Positions 34,524 through 44,703 of a stretch of 64,000 nt of DNA are shown here, in pieces (within the stretch, counting starts at the first letter, position 1; every line of letters starts with the position of its first letter). The translations under genes were made by a program, and so were the position numbers. This stretch comes from Gautieria morchelliformis (lineage: Eukaryota > Basidiomycota > Agaricomycetes > Gomphales > Gomphaceae): positions 1 through 64,000 of the forward strand of contig WHVA01000570.1 in NCBI GenBank assembly GCA_015179125.1. Direction: 5' to 3'. The notes under the pieces are model-generated. The model had not been told where the DNA came from and ran no database searches. It saw only the letters and a list, made by a program, of their open reading frames with translations.

Positions 34524-35318
34524 TATAGCTCCCGACGGCTTGATCGGCGTGACCTTCATTTTCTTTGGTCCCTCGGTTCCCTCCTTGTCTTTCTGCTTCC
34601 GCTTCCGTCCAGGAAGCTCCAGCGAACCTTTCAGTCCACACAGTTCCGGCACGTGGTTTCCTTCCCATGCAAACACTTCATATGACACTGCCTGCAAGCG
34701 TTGCACGGTTCGCACTGAAACAAAAAAACATAAGTCAAACCCAGATGGAACCAACCCAAGGACTTACCTCTTCATCTGACTCCTCCTCATCTGACTCCTC
34801 GGTTGTTCTTCTTTTATTCGGTCCTGAGGACCTCGACTTTGGCTTAGCCACATTCCTTTCCATCGCATGTTTTGCCGCCAGAATCCGAGATTGTGTGATG
34901 GCCGAATCCATGACGATGGGCTCGGGCAATGGGATGTGTATGTTTTGGTCCACGTCAGCTTGCCAAACCTCCTCAGCTTTCCGTGCCTCTTCAGCTTTTC
35001 TCACAGCTTCAGCCTGCGCTTCCCGTTCTTTCCGAGCTTCCTCAGCTTTCTTCTCATCCTCCCGCCATTTCTTCTCCAAGGCTTCCTTGCGCTCCTGTGC
35101 AAGTCGACACTTTTCTTGGAGTGCCTTCCGCCACTCATCTGCTTCCTGTGCTCTGCCTGCGCAAGCTCCATGTCGAGCTCCTCAATCTCATCGATGTTCA
35201 TTTCTGGATCATCCGACATAATCGGTGAAGTTTTTGATGATGATGGGAGAAGACAAGAAGCAGAACGTGAAACAAAGCTTATGTAACCTTCCTGACATGG
35301 CAATCTCCGGGATATCAC
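34524..35318 (-). other. antisense coiled-coil and Cys-cluster frame in gypsy element 2
   Basis: Minus-strand frames opposite to gag-pol. Near 35220 a start region reads MSDDPEMNIDEIEELDMELA. A long Glu/Lys/Arg/Ala-rich coiled-coil region follows (about 34860-35080: EEARKEREAQAEAVRKAEEA), then a basic and acidic stretch (PKSRSSGPNKRR, EESDEEESDEE). Near 34700 there is a Cys cluster in another frame (CEPCNACRQCHMKC, then CRNC). The order coiled coil then Cys cluster resembles the antisense frame of element 1 at 24404-25629. Function is unknown; nucleic-acid binding is only a guess. Confidence 0.55.
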
Positions 35319-35355
35319 TTATGGCCTACTGGGTTTGGCCATAAGAGGGAGGTAC

Positions 35356-35809
35356 TGTTACGATCCATTCCCAAGTCTTGTCCTGAAGCCTCAGCTTCAG
35401 TACTCGCTCGGGAACCTCAGGTTTCACTCGGCTTCCTTCAGGTTTCTCTTTGTTCCTTCCATCACCCCTCACTTCCTTTCCTAGTTAGTTCCCCGTATGC
35501 CCAACCCTTTGTTCCCCTGTCCGTTGATCCAATCATTGATCCCTCTTGACCCTGCACACTACTTTACTATATAGACACCCAGTCCATGTATTGTAGTTCC
35601 TCCATTCAGATATCAAATTAGCTTCTCATACACTAGACCCCTCTGCTTGATATCAAATCTGATCCTTAGCTTCTAGCCGAGACCCTTCCCAAAATTAGGG
35701 CGGAACACTGAGTGGGCGCAACCCACAAGGTTGAAGCCAAGCCCTCTGCCCCAAGACCCGAGTTCGGCCCTGGTAAAGCCACACTACAGTATGACTCACA
35801 GTCTTAACA
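35356..35809 (+). repeat. 3' LTR of gypsy element 2
   Basis: 454 bp, begins TGTTACGATCC and ends CAGTCTTAACA. It is preceded by a polypurine stretch (AAGAGGGAGG) and followed by TACTG. A TATATAG box lies at about 35570. Confidence 0.9.
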
Positions 35810-35814
35810 TACTG

Positions 35815-36036
35815 CAATATAAAACTGTGCATGTGAAAATACTGTGTATCGCAAGTCTATTCCTACCGTGACCCCATGCTGTGCACCAGGATACACCTGG
35901 ATGTGCCACAGTGCTAGGTACGGACTGCTGGGGACTCACTGGATGAGCCTGGATGCCCTGAGACTGCCATGGACCCATGGGATAAGCACTGGGACTGCCG
36001 CTGGGGTGGATACCCATGCTTCGCCCAGAGGTTAGG
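35815..36036. other. spacer between gypsy element 2 and the LINE
   Basis: No gene, repeat or LINE protein similarity recognised. It may be the decayed continuation of the LINE, whose reverse transcriptase part is missing. Confidence 0.3.
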
Positions 36037-37268
36037 TCAAACACAGTGGGTAAATAAAACTTGGGATAAATGAAACCCATTCAGATAAGTAAAACACATC
36101 TTATTGCAATTGAAAGTAGCTCTAAGTAACACAACAGGGTAGGACGTGGCTCTGAGTGTTGGAACATTTTTTGGATGTGCCATCTGTAAGTCCCACTCCA
36201 CTGTCATATCTATGAGTATTTGTGCGTCGTCTAGGTTGTGCCTTGTGAACAGCTGGTTGTTGCGCTCTTTGTCCCACTGTGTGTGGTGGTGGTTGAAGTT
36301 GCTGATCCATATCATACCCAGGTCCTCATCTCCAGGTCCTCTTTTGCGCTGCTGTCTCTGTATGAACGTTTTCATGGTATATAAGCTGTCGGAGTTGTTG
36401 CAGTCACAATAGATGTTGATGATGAGTATGTTTCTGGTGTTTGTCTTGATTCTGATGGCCATAGCATCAGGCATCCCGATGTCCATCACAGCCCATGAGT
36501 TGGCGGCTATTCTCTTGTTGACTAGGATCATCGATCTCAACCTCTTCTGTCTGTCAATGTAGTGAGTTTTGGGGTAGACTGTGTACCAGTGGGGCGTTGC
36601 TCTGGCATTTCCAAGGAAATCTATATAGGGCTCTTGTATGGCGATGATGTCGTACTTGTCAGGTGTAGCAGCAGCTAGTAGATCCGCAGTGGCTGTCAGG
36701 GACTTGTTTGTGTTTTGTTGTCTGATCTGCAATTGTGTTATCATGCTGTCGTCTCCCTTCATCTAGGCTGTGTGCTGTGGGGGCAGCTGTAGTTGTTGTC
36801 TCTCTGTTCCCCCCTGGGCTTGTACTCATCCAGCATTGTCTGTCTGATGCTTCTTGTGTGTGCCACCCCTGAGCCCTGTGCCCCATTTCAGGGTTCATGT
36901 TTCGTCTACCTCTGCTCCCCTCCGCTACTCTCAAGGTCCCCCGCTCACCACCTTGAGTGGCACATGGCTAGGTTTGTTGTGTTCTCCCCCTGACGTTGTC
37001 TTGGGGGGCCAGCTGTTGTCAGAGGGGAGCCTCCACGCTGGTTGTTCGCCCTGTCTGATCCTGTTGCTCCCATGTCCAGGGTTGCTCATTGGGGAAATAC
37101 TTGTACGTTCCTTCAGGGTCTGCTTTCTTGATGGTCTGGCATGCTGACACAAACCCAGGGCAAGTTTGGTCGTATGACGCATGCCCATTGGTATCGCAGT
37201 TTATGCATTTGAATTGAGCTGGGTCAGTCTCCTCGCACTCCGCTGTCCTGTGCACCCCCCCGCATGTC
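36037..37268 (-). pseudogene. Tad1-like LINE, 3' piece: ORF1 end and ORF2 endonuclease
   Basis: On the minus strand the ORF1 end (37019-37260) reads GGVHRTAECEE and CINCDTNGHASYDQTC, a CCHC knuckle, then NEQPWTWE. ORF2 begins near 36745 with an exonuclease/endonuclease/phosphatase domain: LQIRQQNTNKS, IAIQEPYIDFLG (catalytic Glu), ILIINIYCDCNNSD and WDLQMAHPKNVPTL. Where the family has GDFNRHH this copy has SNFNHHH, so a catalytic Asp is lost. The frame breaks off after about 240 residues and no reverse transcriptase follows to the left. A LINE of this type copies its RNA into nicked DNA; this one is dead. The other half lies at 47408-48640. Confidence 0.82.
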
Positions 37269-37308
37269 TGTCATGACGCGTTTATTTCCTATACCCAGTC
37301 ACAGTGAT

Positions 37309-37336
37309 CAGTCGATTGGTACGGTTCGGGTGCCTG
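37309..37336 (+). repeat. left terminal inverted repeat of the 8.9-kb transposon
   Basis: 28 bp beginning CAGTCGATTGGTACGG. It is the reverse complement of 46136-46163 with a single C/T difference. Confidence 0.8.
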
Positions 37337-37641
37337 CGATGGGATCTCCAGCCCCCGGGCGACCGAGTCGTTGTCAGCACAAGTCCCCCAGGACCACTGT
37401 TCAAAATAACTCGCGCGGTGCTTGCTCTTGCTACCGCGGCATCTCTCCGGGTTCGACTCCCATTCACAGCTGCGTCCAGCCTTTATACTAGCGGCCGGTG
37501 TGGCCGCCGGGTAAGCCCTGTGAGTTATCGTCCTTTGTATCTTTGCGTATATTGGAGAGTGATGTCTTAAGTACAGGAGGCAATTTGTGCTAGTATATAC
37601 AATGCAACCCCGCTCCCCTAGCCATATCCCACACTCACCGA

Positions 37642-37746
37642 GCGGCCGCCAAACTCTTCTTCACGATCGACTGTGTCCCGCCCATCGACAGCGCCTCCGA
37701 TATCGGTCTCAAACCTTCTGAAGTTGTCGGCCGCATTGAGTGTTCA
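37642..37746 (+). pseudogene. ABCB-type ABC transporter fragment 1
   Basis: 35 codons in one frame: AAAKLFFTIDCVPPIDSAS then DIGLKPSEVVGRIE. This is the linker between a transmembrane domain and a nucleotide-binding domain in P-glycoprotein/Ste6-like full transporters, which pump lipophilic compounds or peptides out at the plasma membrane. Similarity stops sharply after GRIECS. No other exon of the gene is adjacent on this strand. Confidence 0.7.
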
Positions 37747-37987
37747 GCTATGTTCATTCCCCTCTCTCAGCTTCTGAGCCTGTACCAGTTGCGCATACGC
37801 CCCATCCCATTGGAGTAGCTGGCTCTACATCCTTATCCTCTGACTAGATAGCATAATTATTATAATGTAGTTATCGAAAAAAAGATCTTATGCTTTAACT
37901 CTATAATAAACAATTTGAAAAAAAAAATTTTTTTTGTTATAAACTTCTAATTACCAAAAAGTTTCTGGAATTTGCCCACTGCCATTA

Positions 37988-38171
37988 ATATAGTCCCCCG
38001 CTCCAACACGACTCCCTCTCCCATAACGAAAATTTGGTCCGCGTCTTTGATAGTGGAGAGCCGGTGTGCGATCGTAATTGTCGTGCGTCCCGCCGCGGCC
38101 TTGTCCAGAGCATTTTGCACGACCCCTTCAGACTGCGTGTCGAGTGCGCTGGTGGCTTCGTCGAGGAGGAG
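37988..38171 (-). pseudogene. ABCB-type ABC transporter fragment 2 (Walker B to H-loop)
   Basis: Minus-strand frame starting at 38171 reads [16 protein letters not shown] (Walker B and D-loop), then [18 protein letters not shown] (H-loop His) and [15 protein letters not shown]. It is a piece of an ABCB nucleotide-binding domain with all key residues, in the opposite orientation to fragment 1 only 240 bp away. The fragment is cut off exactly where LTR sequence begins (38172). This rearranged pair cannot be functional. Confidence 0.82.
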
Positions 38172-39036
38172 CCCTGATCTACAGTCATAGCGAAATAGCC
38201 CGTGGCACTTGACGATGTAACGTGCAAGATGTCACGGAAAGGTTGTCTAAGTAGCGACAATCCTTTCGCCGGCGAAGGCACTCCTTCGGAGCCCTTCGCT
38301 GACAGCACAGAAAATAACTCGAAGGCTAAGGTACCGAAGATGAAGTATGAGAACTCACCAGTGATGCCTAAGTCCTCTTCTGGTTGAAGATAGAAATCTA
38401 CAGGAGAAGGCTCGAGACGATGATCACAGCGAGGTCAAGTTTGCACAAGATGGATGTATGATAATTAAACTGGAGAATATACATGCGAATGTAAACTACT
38501 TATACCGAATGCTCATATGGTGCTAGCAAATAGGAAAGAGGCCGTCTGGAGTCAGGGTTGGATAGGGGTGCGCGGTCAGGACACATAATAGATGAAATAG
38601 ACATACAATAGAATGGAAGAGGGGTGCAAACATGAAACAACGGAGAGGAAAGAGGGCGAAGGCCCCTATGTACGAACACACGCCTTGGGACCTGCATATA
38701 CACCACCCTGCACGGACTCTTCATCTGCTGGGTTGATCCCACATGCCCTACGGGTAGGATGCCCCACGAATGCATTCTGGCCATAGGAACACCCAAAGGG
38801 GGTTGAGTTGAGAAGATTAAGAGACCAGTGATGAACCATCAATCCGGGTAGAGGATGTCGATCGTGTTTGATGGCATGCCTGTTGGCGAGGGATGCGAGT
38901 AGCGAATGGTCATTTGGCGAATGTGGCGAATAGTGAATGGAGAAAAGAGTGAATGGAGCGAAGCCGAACGAACATGGAATAGTGGTGAAAGGGAAAACAG
39001 GGATAGCTGGATACAATAAATGAATGGGTCATGACA
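38172..39036 (-). mobile_element. fragment of the 1.27-kb LTR family, copy E (left end missing)
   Basis: Aligns with copy A from the region TCTACAGTCATAGCGAAATAG to the end GGGTCATGACA, including GACGATGTAACGTGCAAG and TTTCGCCGGCGAAGG. The first part of the family sequence is absent and replaced by the ABC transporter fragment, so no target duplication can be read. Confidence 0.75.
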
Positions 39037-39199
39037 ACTGTGTAGTGAAAACTTCAGCAAAGCTAATTCGTCCTGCCCTGCAGTGGTATGAGTCCCATTG
39101 AGTCCAACCTGCACGGAGGCTGCAACTGACACTATCTGAATGCATCCTGAGCATGTGGGTCTGTCATGGAGTGGGATTTTAACAGATGATGGGTTCTAT

Positions 39200-39378
39200 G
39201 ATGGATGATGGCCCCAACACCTGGCGTCCTGGCAGGAATGATGCGAATAGCGAATGCGAAAGCAGTATGGTGACGAATATTTTGGCAAGATATTCGCTGG
39301 TTCGGGAAGTCGCTCGCTGGTTCAGGAGGTCATTCGCTGTGTGTTGAGGGATGATTCGCAGAATAAACGAGTCATGAC
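39200..39378 (-). mobile_element. short degraded end of the 1.27-kb LTR family
   Basis: Ends GAATAAACGAGTCATGACA like copies A and E and is preceded by GCGAATAGCGAATGCGAAAG words typical of the family. The rest is too diverged to align by eye. Confidence 0.45.
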
Positions 39379-39379
39379 A

Positions 39380-39800
39380 TCATAGTTGACCAGATTTCTC
39401 TGACACCCCCGAGAGTGTTTTGTGAGAGTCATGCCAGACATCTGGCTGGGTTTTGTAGAATTCGTAGTTGACGGGATTTCTCCGACACCCCGACAGTGTG
39501 ATGTGAGAGTCATGCCAGACATCTGACTGGGTTTCGTAGAATTTGTAGTTGACTGGATTTTTCCGACACCCCCAACAGTGTTTTGTGAGAGTCATGCCAG
39601 ACATCTGACTGGGTTTTGTAGAATTCGTAGTTGATGGGATTTCTCCGACACCCCGACAGTGTGTTGTGAGAGTCTTGCCAGCCATCTGACTGGGTTTTGT
39701 AGACATCATAGTTGACCAGTTTTCTCCGACACCCCAAGAGTGTCAGAGAATTCGTGCCAGACAATTTCTGACAGTCCTTTGTAGAACTCATGGTCGACCC
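39380..39800. repeat. 82-bp minisatellite, about five copies
   Basis: Units start near 39382, 39465, 39546, 39629 and 39709 with the word TAGTTGAC(C/G/T)GG and share TCTCCGACACCCC, GTGAGAGTCATGCCAGACAT and CTGACTGGGTTTTGTAGAA. The last unit decays toward 39850. Spacing is 80-83 bp, so frames shift between units and a coding role is unlikely. Confidence 0.75.
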
Positions 39801-40007
39801 AACTTGTCCAAGCCAGTCTCCCTGACAGTGTTTCGTCAGAGTAGTGCCAGGATTCTGATAGTGTTACCCAAGAATGGTAGTCAACCTGGGCTATGGCTAC
39901 ATGTCACACCAATTTATTCCATTGTGTTAACACATGATATGTATAAAGGACACCGGCCTGGTATATTATTGTCTCACAAGGGCAACCTATTTCACAAGGG
40001 AAGGAAA

Positions 40008-40538
40008 CTAATCATGGGTGGGAATGTGGGCATGCAATGCCTGCATGCTGAACCAGCGCGCGCACCGGTCACACTTCTCAAATAGGTGAGAGCACTCCCA
40101 CTCTGTTATCCCAACATACTCATTGTCAGCTTCTTGGACAATGTGTTCATAGCGTGATGCCGGTTTGGACTCGGGCTCTCCTTCTGGTTGGCTGTGCCCA
40201 GGTACATGAGGATGCACACGTGTGGCAGGGGTGGATGGCCCTGGAGAGGGAGAGCTGGCATTGTGACTGGCAGGGTTGACCGAATTCCAAGGGATGCGGT
40301 CGCTGGACATGCGGTAAGCTTCAACTGATGAGGTAGACGGGGTAGGCGACAGTGTGAGATAGTGTTCCCCCTGGTCATCCCGCATGGACTGCACGAGCCT
40401 CTCAATGGCTTTATCTATGCTTGGGCGTGCTGGCCATGACAGACGTGAGTAACACACATGACTGTGGTATGCAGACGTACCATGGGGGGGTGGGTAAGGT
40501 GGGCGCATGCACGCAGTCACCTTGTGCTGACGCCGCAC
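40008..40538 (-). CDS. unknown protein with a C2H2-like finger at its end
   Basis: A 176-codon minus-strand frame inside the 8.9-kb transposon. The middle is Ser/Pro-rich (LTLSPTPSTSS, SSPSPGPSTPATR). The end reads CDRCARWFSMQALHAHIPTH, a classical C-x2-C-x12-H-x3-H spacing. A donor-like GTGAGT occurs near 40448, so the real gene may be spliced. I do not recognise the family. It could be a second transposon protein or captured host sequence. Confidence 0.4.
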   Translation of the reverse strand: MRRQHKVTACMRPPYPPPHGTSAYHSHVCYSRLSWPARPSIDKAIERLVQSMRDDQGEHYLTLSPTPSTSSVEAYRMSSDRIPWNSVNPASHNASSPSPGPSTPATRVHPHVPGHSQPEGEPESKPASRYEHIVQEADNEYVGITEWECSHLFEKCDRCARWFSMQALHAHIPTHD

Positions 40539-41456
40539 GGCCCCTCAGCTGGTCGTGTGCGTGAGCTTGGCTGTTCGATACAATAGACTGTGTGTGTATT
40601 GATGACCCAGGTTAGCCCGTGGAAGACCCTGATGACTCACCAAAGTCAAGTGCGGCCCATTGTGGGTCACTGAAATCCCGTGTTCGTTGGGCCGACATGT
40701 ACTTGCGTGTCCAATTGACTATGGTGACAGTCAGGAGCATCGGCGGATAGAACCCCAGTTCCCATGCTTACCATGGAGTTTGCAACGGTGGCAACTCGAC
40801 GTGGTCAGCCCCCCTGCCGTAGTCTTGAAGCGAAGCACGCAAGCCAGGTCATCCTGGGCCGTTTGGGCTACCAGTACGCACAGGCAGTGCAGAGTGATAT
40901 CAAGCCGGGCCAGGTGCCTCGCAAGCTTGTGGGGTTCGACCCTCACCTCGTCCATACCGGTAATGGGACTGATATCAGTTCCAAGGGGTCAACATGGAAT
41001 TCGCCTGGGATATTGCCATTGGACATACTAAAAAATCTCCGCGGCTCCAATGCCAGGAACGCAAATGACTCCCTCAGGGGACTTCTTGGCCAACAAGCGC
41101 GCAGGTTCTAGGACCGCGTGTTGAGCAGAGGACAGCTTCTTCATCGCGTGGACAGTGGGATCGTGGGGGCAAGGATGTGAGAAGACAAATCAGGCCCCCA
41201 TCGTGGGGTTCTGATTTAAATGCCCTAGAACTCCCGGGCTCGGTTGTTAGTGTGCCCCGAGCTCAATAATCCCAATCACAAGTGCCAAGGGCACTTACCC
41301 GTGATTCAAGCTAGCGAGGTGTCTGATTGGCCAGACACGTCCCAGGCTTAATTAGCGCGGCTGCGCTGGCCTATCATGCCCCTGTAGCACGGCCGCCTAG
41401 TTTGGGAATAAGGCGAAGAGTCTGGTCAGACCCCTCGCCTCACTCGCAACCTACGC
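40539..41456. other. region before the transposase gene
   Basis: An open plus frame at 40764-41111 (FATVATRRGQPPCRS, GLLGQQARRF) has no recognised domain. It lies opposite another open frame and may be chance. The stretch 41170-41450 is probably the transposase promoter; no TATA box is evident. Confidence 0.3.
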
Positions 41457-44400
41457 ATGCGTCCTGCGTCCCCACTTGCACCTGCCCCGTGTGACCATCG
41501 TATCCAAACAATGGACGTCGGGCACAACAGCGCCATCCAGCACGCGATCGTACATCCCCCACGAGAGTCCGGAGGGCTCCGGCCATCGCAAGGCTCATTG
41601 TCGAGCTCCCCCTCCCGGAGTGACCATGGGTACCAACCGTACGAATCGGCATGCGTCGAGGAGATCATGGCGTGGACTCCCGAGCACGATCCTGTGCGAA
41701 TCACTCGCAAATCGACTGTGAAATTGGTTATCGACCACCCGGTCCATGCTATTCTTGAATATCCTCAAACCGGCACTCACCTGGGAGACGCTGTCACACA
41801 TTGGTTTCCCATTGACTGGTCCTTATTCATCCACCCGAAGGAAAACATCCAATACTCCCTGGGTGACGCACATGGAAGTCACCGTGATGTCCAGTGCCAC
41901 CTCCTCACTGATGATGAGGGAGGTTCACCCATGGCTTGCTATAAAATGAAGACCACCTGTAAGTCAGCCTTGCTTCAACCTGGGTGCATGCTGTCTGCAA
42001 GACTTACGAGTCGCATGTTCTGTCCAGGTCGGTCCATGAAGGCGTGCACGTACCGTAGCTGGTGGAGAGGTGCGATACCCTCAGGAAATGTGTCGGGTGG
42101 GAATGCTGGCACCACACCAGTTTGCATTCGAGAGTCACGTGAGGCCACGCATGACGTGTTTGAGAAGACTCTGTGCTTTTACGGGGCTATCATGATGCGA
42201 GGATGCACCCTCAGCACAGAGACAGTGGATATCACTCCCGATGTGCTGGACGCCCACTACGACTCTGCGCTGGACCCTCTGCGACTGGACACGCCTCCTA
42301 ACGGAGATGAGTTGCCCATCGATGTTCGCGTGCCAATCAAACCTGTCTGCACAGGAAGAATTGTGCTGCGCTGGAGCAAAACCCAGAGCCCCTACATTCA
42401 GTAAGCCCCTGATTAGCATCCATCTTTTTGGAGTTGACCCATGTGCCGCAGATGCACCAAATACCAACCCGGCCACCATGCTCATTTCCTTATGCACAAG
42501 CTCTCAGAATACCATGTTGGCTACCTTGGGGCCTTACTCGCAGATGACACCCCCACAATCCAAGAGCACGAGCGGGCCGCTGCCCTTCTAGGCTATGGGC
42601 CACTCATTTCTTGCTCGTTTGTGTCTGCTCGTCGAGAACAGAAGCAACTGTGCCATGAGTGATGCCCGTTTCTCCCTCTCAAGTGTGCTCTGAATCTGGT
42701 TGATCCAGCACACTGGCACCGCTTGTGCAACGGAAACCTGGAGCGTGGGATCCTGCGCCCTGGCCCGCGGTGTCCCACCAGGTTCAAGATCTATGTACCC
42801 AACGACCTCAATGCCACGCCCATGGTCCTAATTGTCTCACGCAACCCCCATTCACACCCAGACCTCAACCCAACTCACACACCACTCGCTCTGATCCATG
42901 TGTTCAATGCTATGCTCAGGGACCTGGGATGGCGCCTTGCAGATGCCACTCCTCGGCGTCTGGCCTTGGATGCAGCCTTCATGTCCTCATTATGCAAGCA
43001 CCTCCATTGGGAGGGGCTTCATGATCCGGTCCTCTCGGACCTCCATCCTTCCCTTGGCAACCTGGACCACACTGCACGTCTCATCAACAAACTCCGTGGT
43101 GAGTTTTTCCCCCATGGAACTGGACTACCCCGTATGTCCTTTGTTTTTTTCCCATCTGCCCTGGCCCCTGACCTAACCCATAGGTGCGGTTGGTCTGCTG
43201 GAGCAACATGCCGAACTCCCCCATGAGCGCCAGTATCTGCATGTCGTAGAAATGGTTGAGCTTGCTGGGCATGATCCTTTCAGCATCATCATTTGCATGT
43301 TGCCAAGGATGAGTGCCCTTCTATTGAGCACCCGCCGCCCATCGATTGACATGTCCTTCAAATGAGCCGACGGTTACGAGGAATTCGAAATTGAAGCTTG
43401 GTTTCCAGATGTCATGAAATGTGAGTTTCACTGTGCCCCCTATGCTCTCCAACACCCATGCTCCATCAGCCATCGTGTGTGCACGTGTTTTTGTGACGTC
43501 TCAGTCTGCCACTGCCCACCTGCATATGTTCCAACGCCTATTTGCTATTGCCGAACAAGACACCGGTCATCAGGTCCAGTTTGGACACATCCATGGGGCT
43601 GGTTATGAGACCTTTGTGGCTGATGCACACAAGGCGCAGGCACTAGGTCCGTGGATACCTCATGGCATGTGCATGCACTGACTGACTGGCAGGCCTCGGT
43701 CAATTTTGCATCAAATTGAGCAAGGACATCCCACATCAATGTCAATACTCTTGCGCCTGCCGACTCAATAATCTGAATGCCTATGAGCACCTCCAACATT
43801 TCTTCATTCTGTGCACCAACCATTTCCAGAGAGGTATTCATAAACTGGGCAACATTATTTTAGATGATGTTCGACGCACCATGCATAGTCTTGCCACAGC
43901 CTACCCACTGCCAGACTTGTCACATACCATGCGGGTGGTGCGTGAAGGTGGTCCGAAAGCTGCAGGTATTTCTCATGATTATTATCTTAGACAATCTTAT
44001 TCCTATCCTGCAGCATGGTTGGAAGATAAAACAGTCTCCTCTCCTTTTGTCATCCCTGCCATTTATCAGCCCACTAGCAAGATACCCTTGGCAATCTGGA
44101 AGGCCTCACCTTCTACATCCAATGGAAATGAACAAGCCCACCGCAATGTTAACCATGATGGCACACGTCTCACTCTGCTGGCAGCCATCATGCGTGGCCT
44201 GCAGTATGATGAGCGTGAAGTGGCAGCGCTGCAGCTGATGGACACCATCGGCATTCATCCGCGTGACCAGCTGCCCACCGAATATCGCCGGGCTGGGCAT
44301 GCTGTCTTGCGCCAAGGTCAGTCACCCCCAGGTGTTCTTCACACCCCCAGCTCAAAAATTTCTAGTTAATGTACAGAAGCGCAAACTGGCATCCATAGAC

Positions 44401-44690
44401 GCTGAAATAGCCACACGTATCAGTGATACGATGAGGTCTTGTTAAACGCACACAAGGCTTTTGACCAGTGGCAGACACCTCATGCAAACAAGAAAACCGA
44501 GCGTGAGATGGCTCACAAACTCCAAGATCTACATGTACAGTATGAAAACCTTCGCGGAGAGGCGAAAGCACTCTCAGTGCGTGGCTCTGGGGCTATACCT
44601 CTGCGGGATCTCAGAGAGTCATGTGTGTTTGACATCCCCTCCATCGCAGCCCTTACAACGCACACAGCCCACCCACTCCAGACCAGATGA
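41457..44690 (+). pseudogene. multi-exon transposase of the 8.9-kb element
   Basis: Coding blocks in order: 41457-42404 (WTPEHDPVRITRKSTVKLV, HLGDAVTHWFPIDWS); about 42440-42660, a Cys/His stretch (CRRCTKYQPGHHAHFLMHKL); 42723-43110 (TPMVLIVSRNPHSHPDLNPT, DLHPSLGNLDHTARLINKLR); 43183-43425 (RRPSIDMSFK); 43480-43650 (GHIHGAGYETFVADAHKAQA); 43693-44316 (IPLAIWKASPSTSNGNEQAH, then RNVNHDGTRLTLLAAIMRG); and from 44364 a coiled-coil tail. Several blocks are separated by GT-AG introns. I know this protein family from many agaric genomes, where it is annotated as hypothetical. The conserved Asp of IDMSFK, Asp/His of ADAH and Glu of NGNEQAHRN would suit a DDE nuclease (inference). A TGA at 43363, directly after IDMSFK, and possibly other changes break this copy. 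Confidence 0.65.
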
Positions 44691-44703
44691 CCGGGCCTTG
44701 CAT

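Larger units (their letters stand above)
18724..35809 (+). mobile_element. Ty3/gypsy element 2 (chromodomain type), host of several insertions
   Basis: An LTR retrotransposon bounded by TG...CA ends and the 5-bp target duplication TACTG (18719-18723 and 35810-35814). Its 3' LTR is 35356-35809 (454 bp). Its 5' LTR runs from 18724 to 27175 and is interrupted by gypsy element 1 and by a solo LTR. Recognisable inner parts are gag (about 27250-29330, itself interrupted by a solo LTR), RNase H with ETDASDYALGAIL (about 29570-29890), integrase (about 30230-31000) and a chromodomain with YLVRWAGYE (about 31390-31480). A long 3' region with an antisense frame follows. Not all expected parts are present and several breaks are seen, so it is a fossil. 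LTR identity of roughly 90-93% by eye and the nested insertions make it older than element 1. Confidence 0.88.

Noticed and set aside
37440-37480. tRNA gene suggested by the B-box-like GGGTTCGACTCCC
   Set aside because: The T-stem pairs in only three of five positions and no A box or acceptor stem partner lies at the right distance.
39380-39800. CRISPR-like array
   Set aside because: Repeats are contiguous 82-bp units without unique spacers, in a eukaryotic context.
40764-41111. 115-codon frame inside the 8.9-kb transposon as a second transposon gene
   Set aside because: No recognisable motif and overlapped by an open frame on the other strand; not enough to call a gene.
41457-44690. Assignment of the transposase to the KDZ superfamily
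   Set aside because: KDZ proteins have CxC-type cysteine clusters and different conserved blocks; none of them is visible here.
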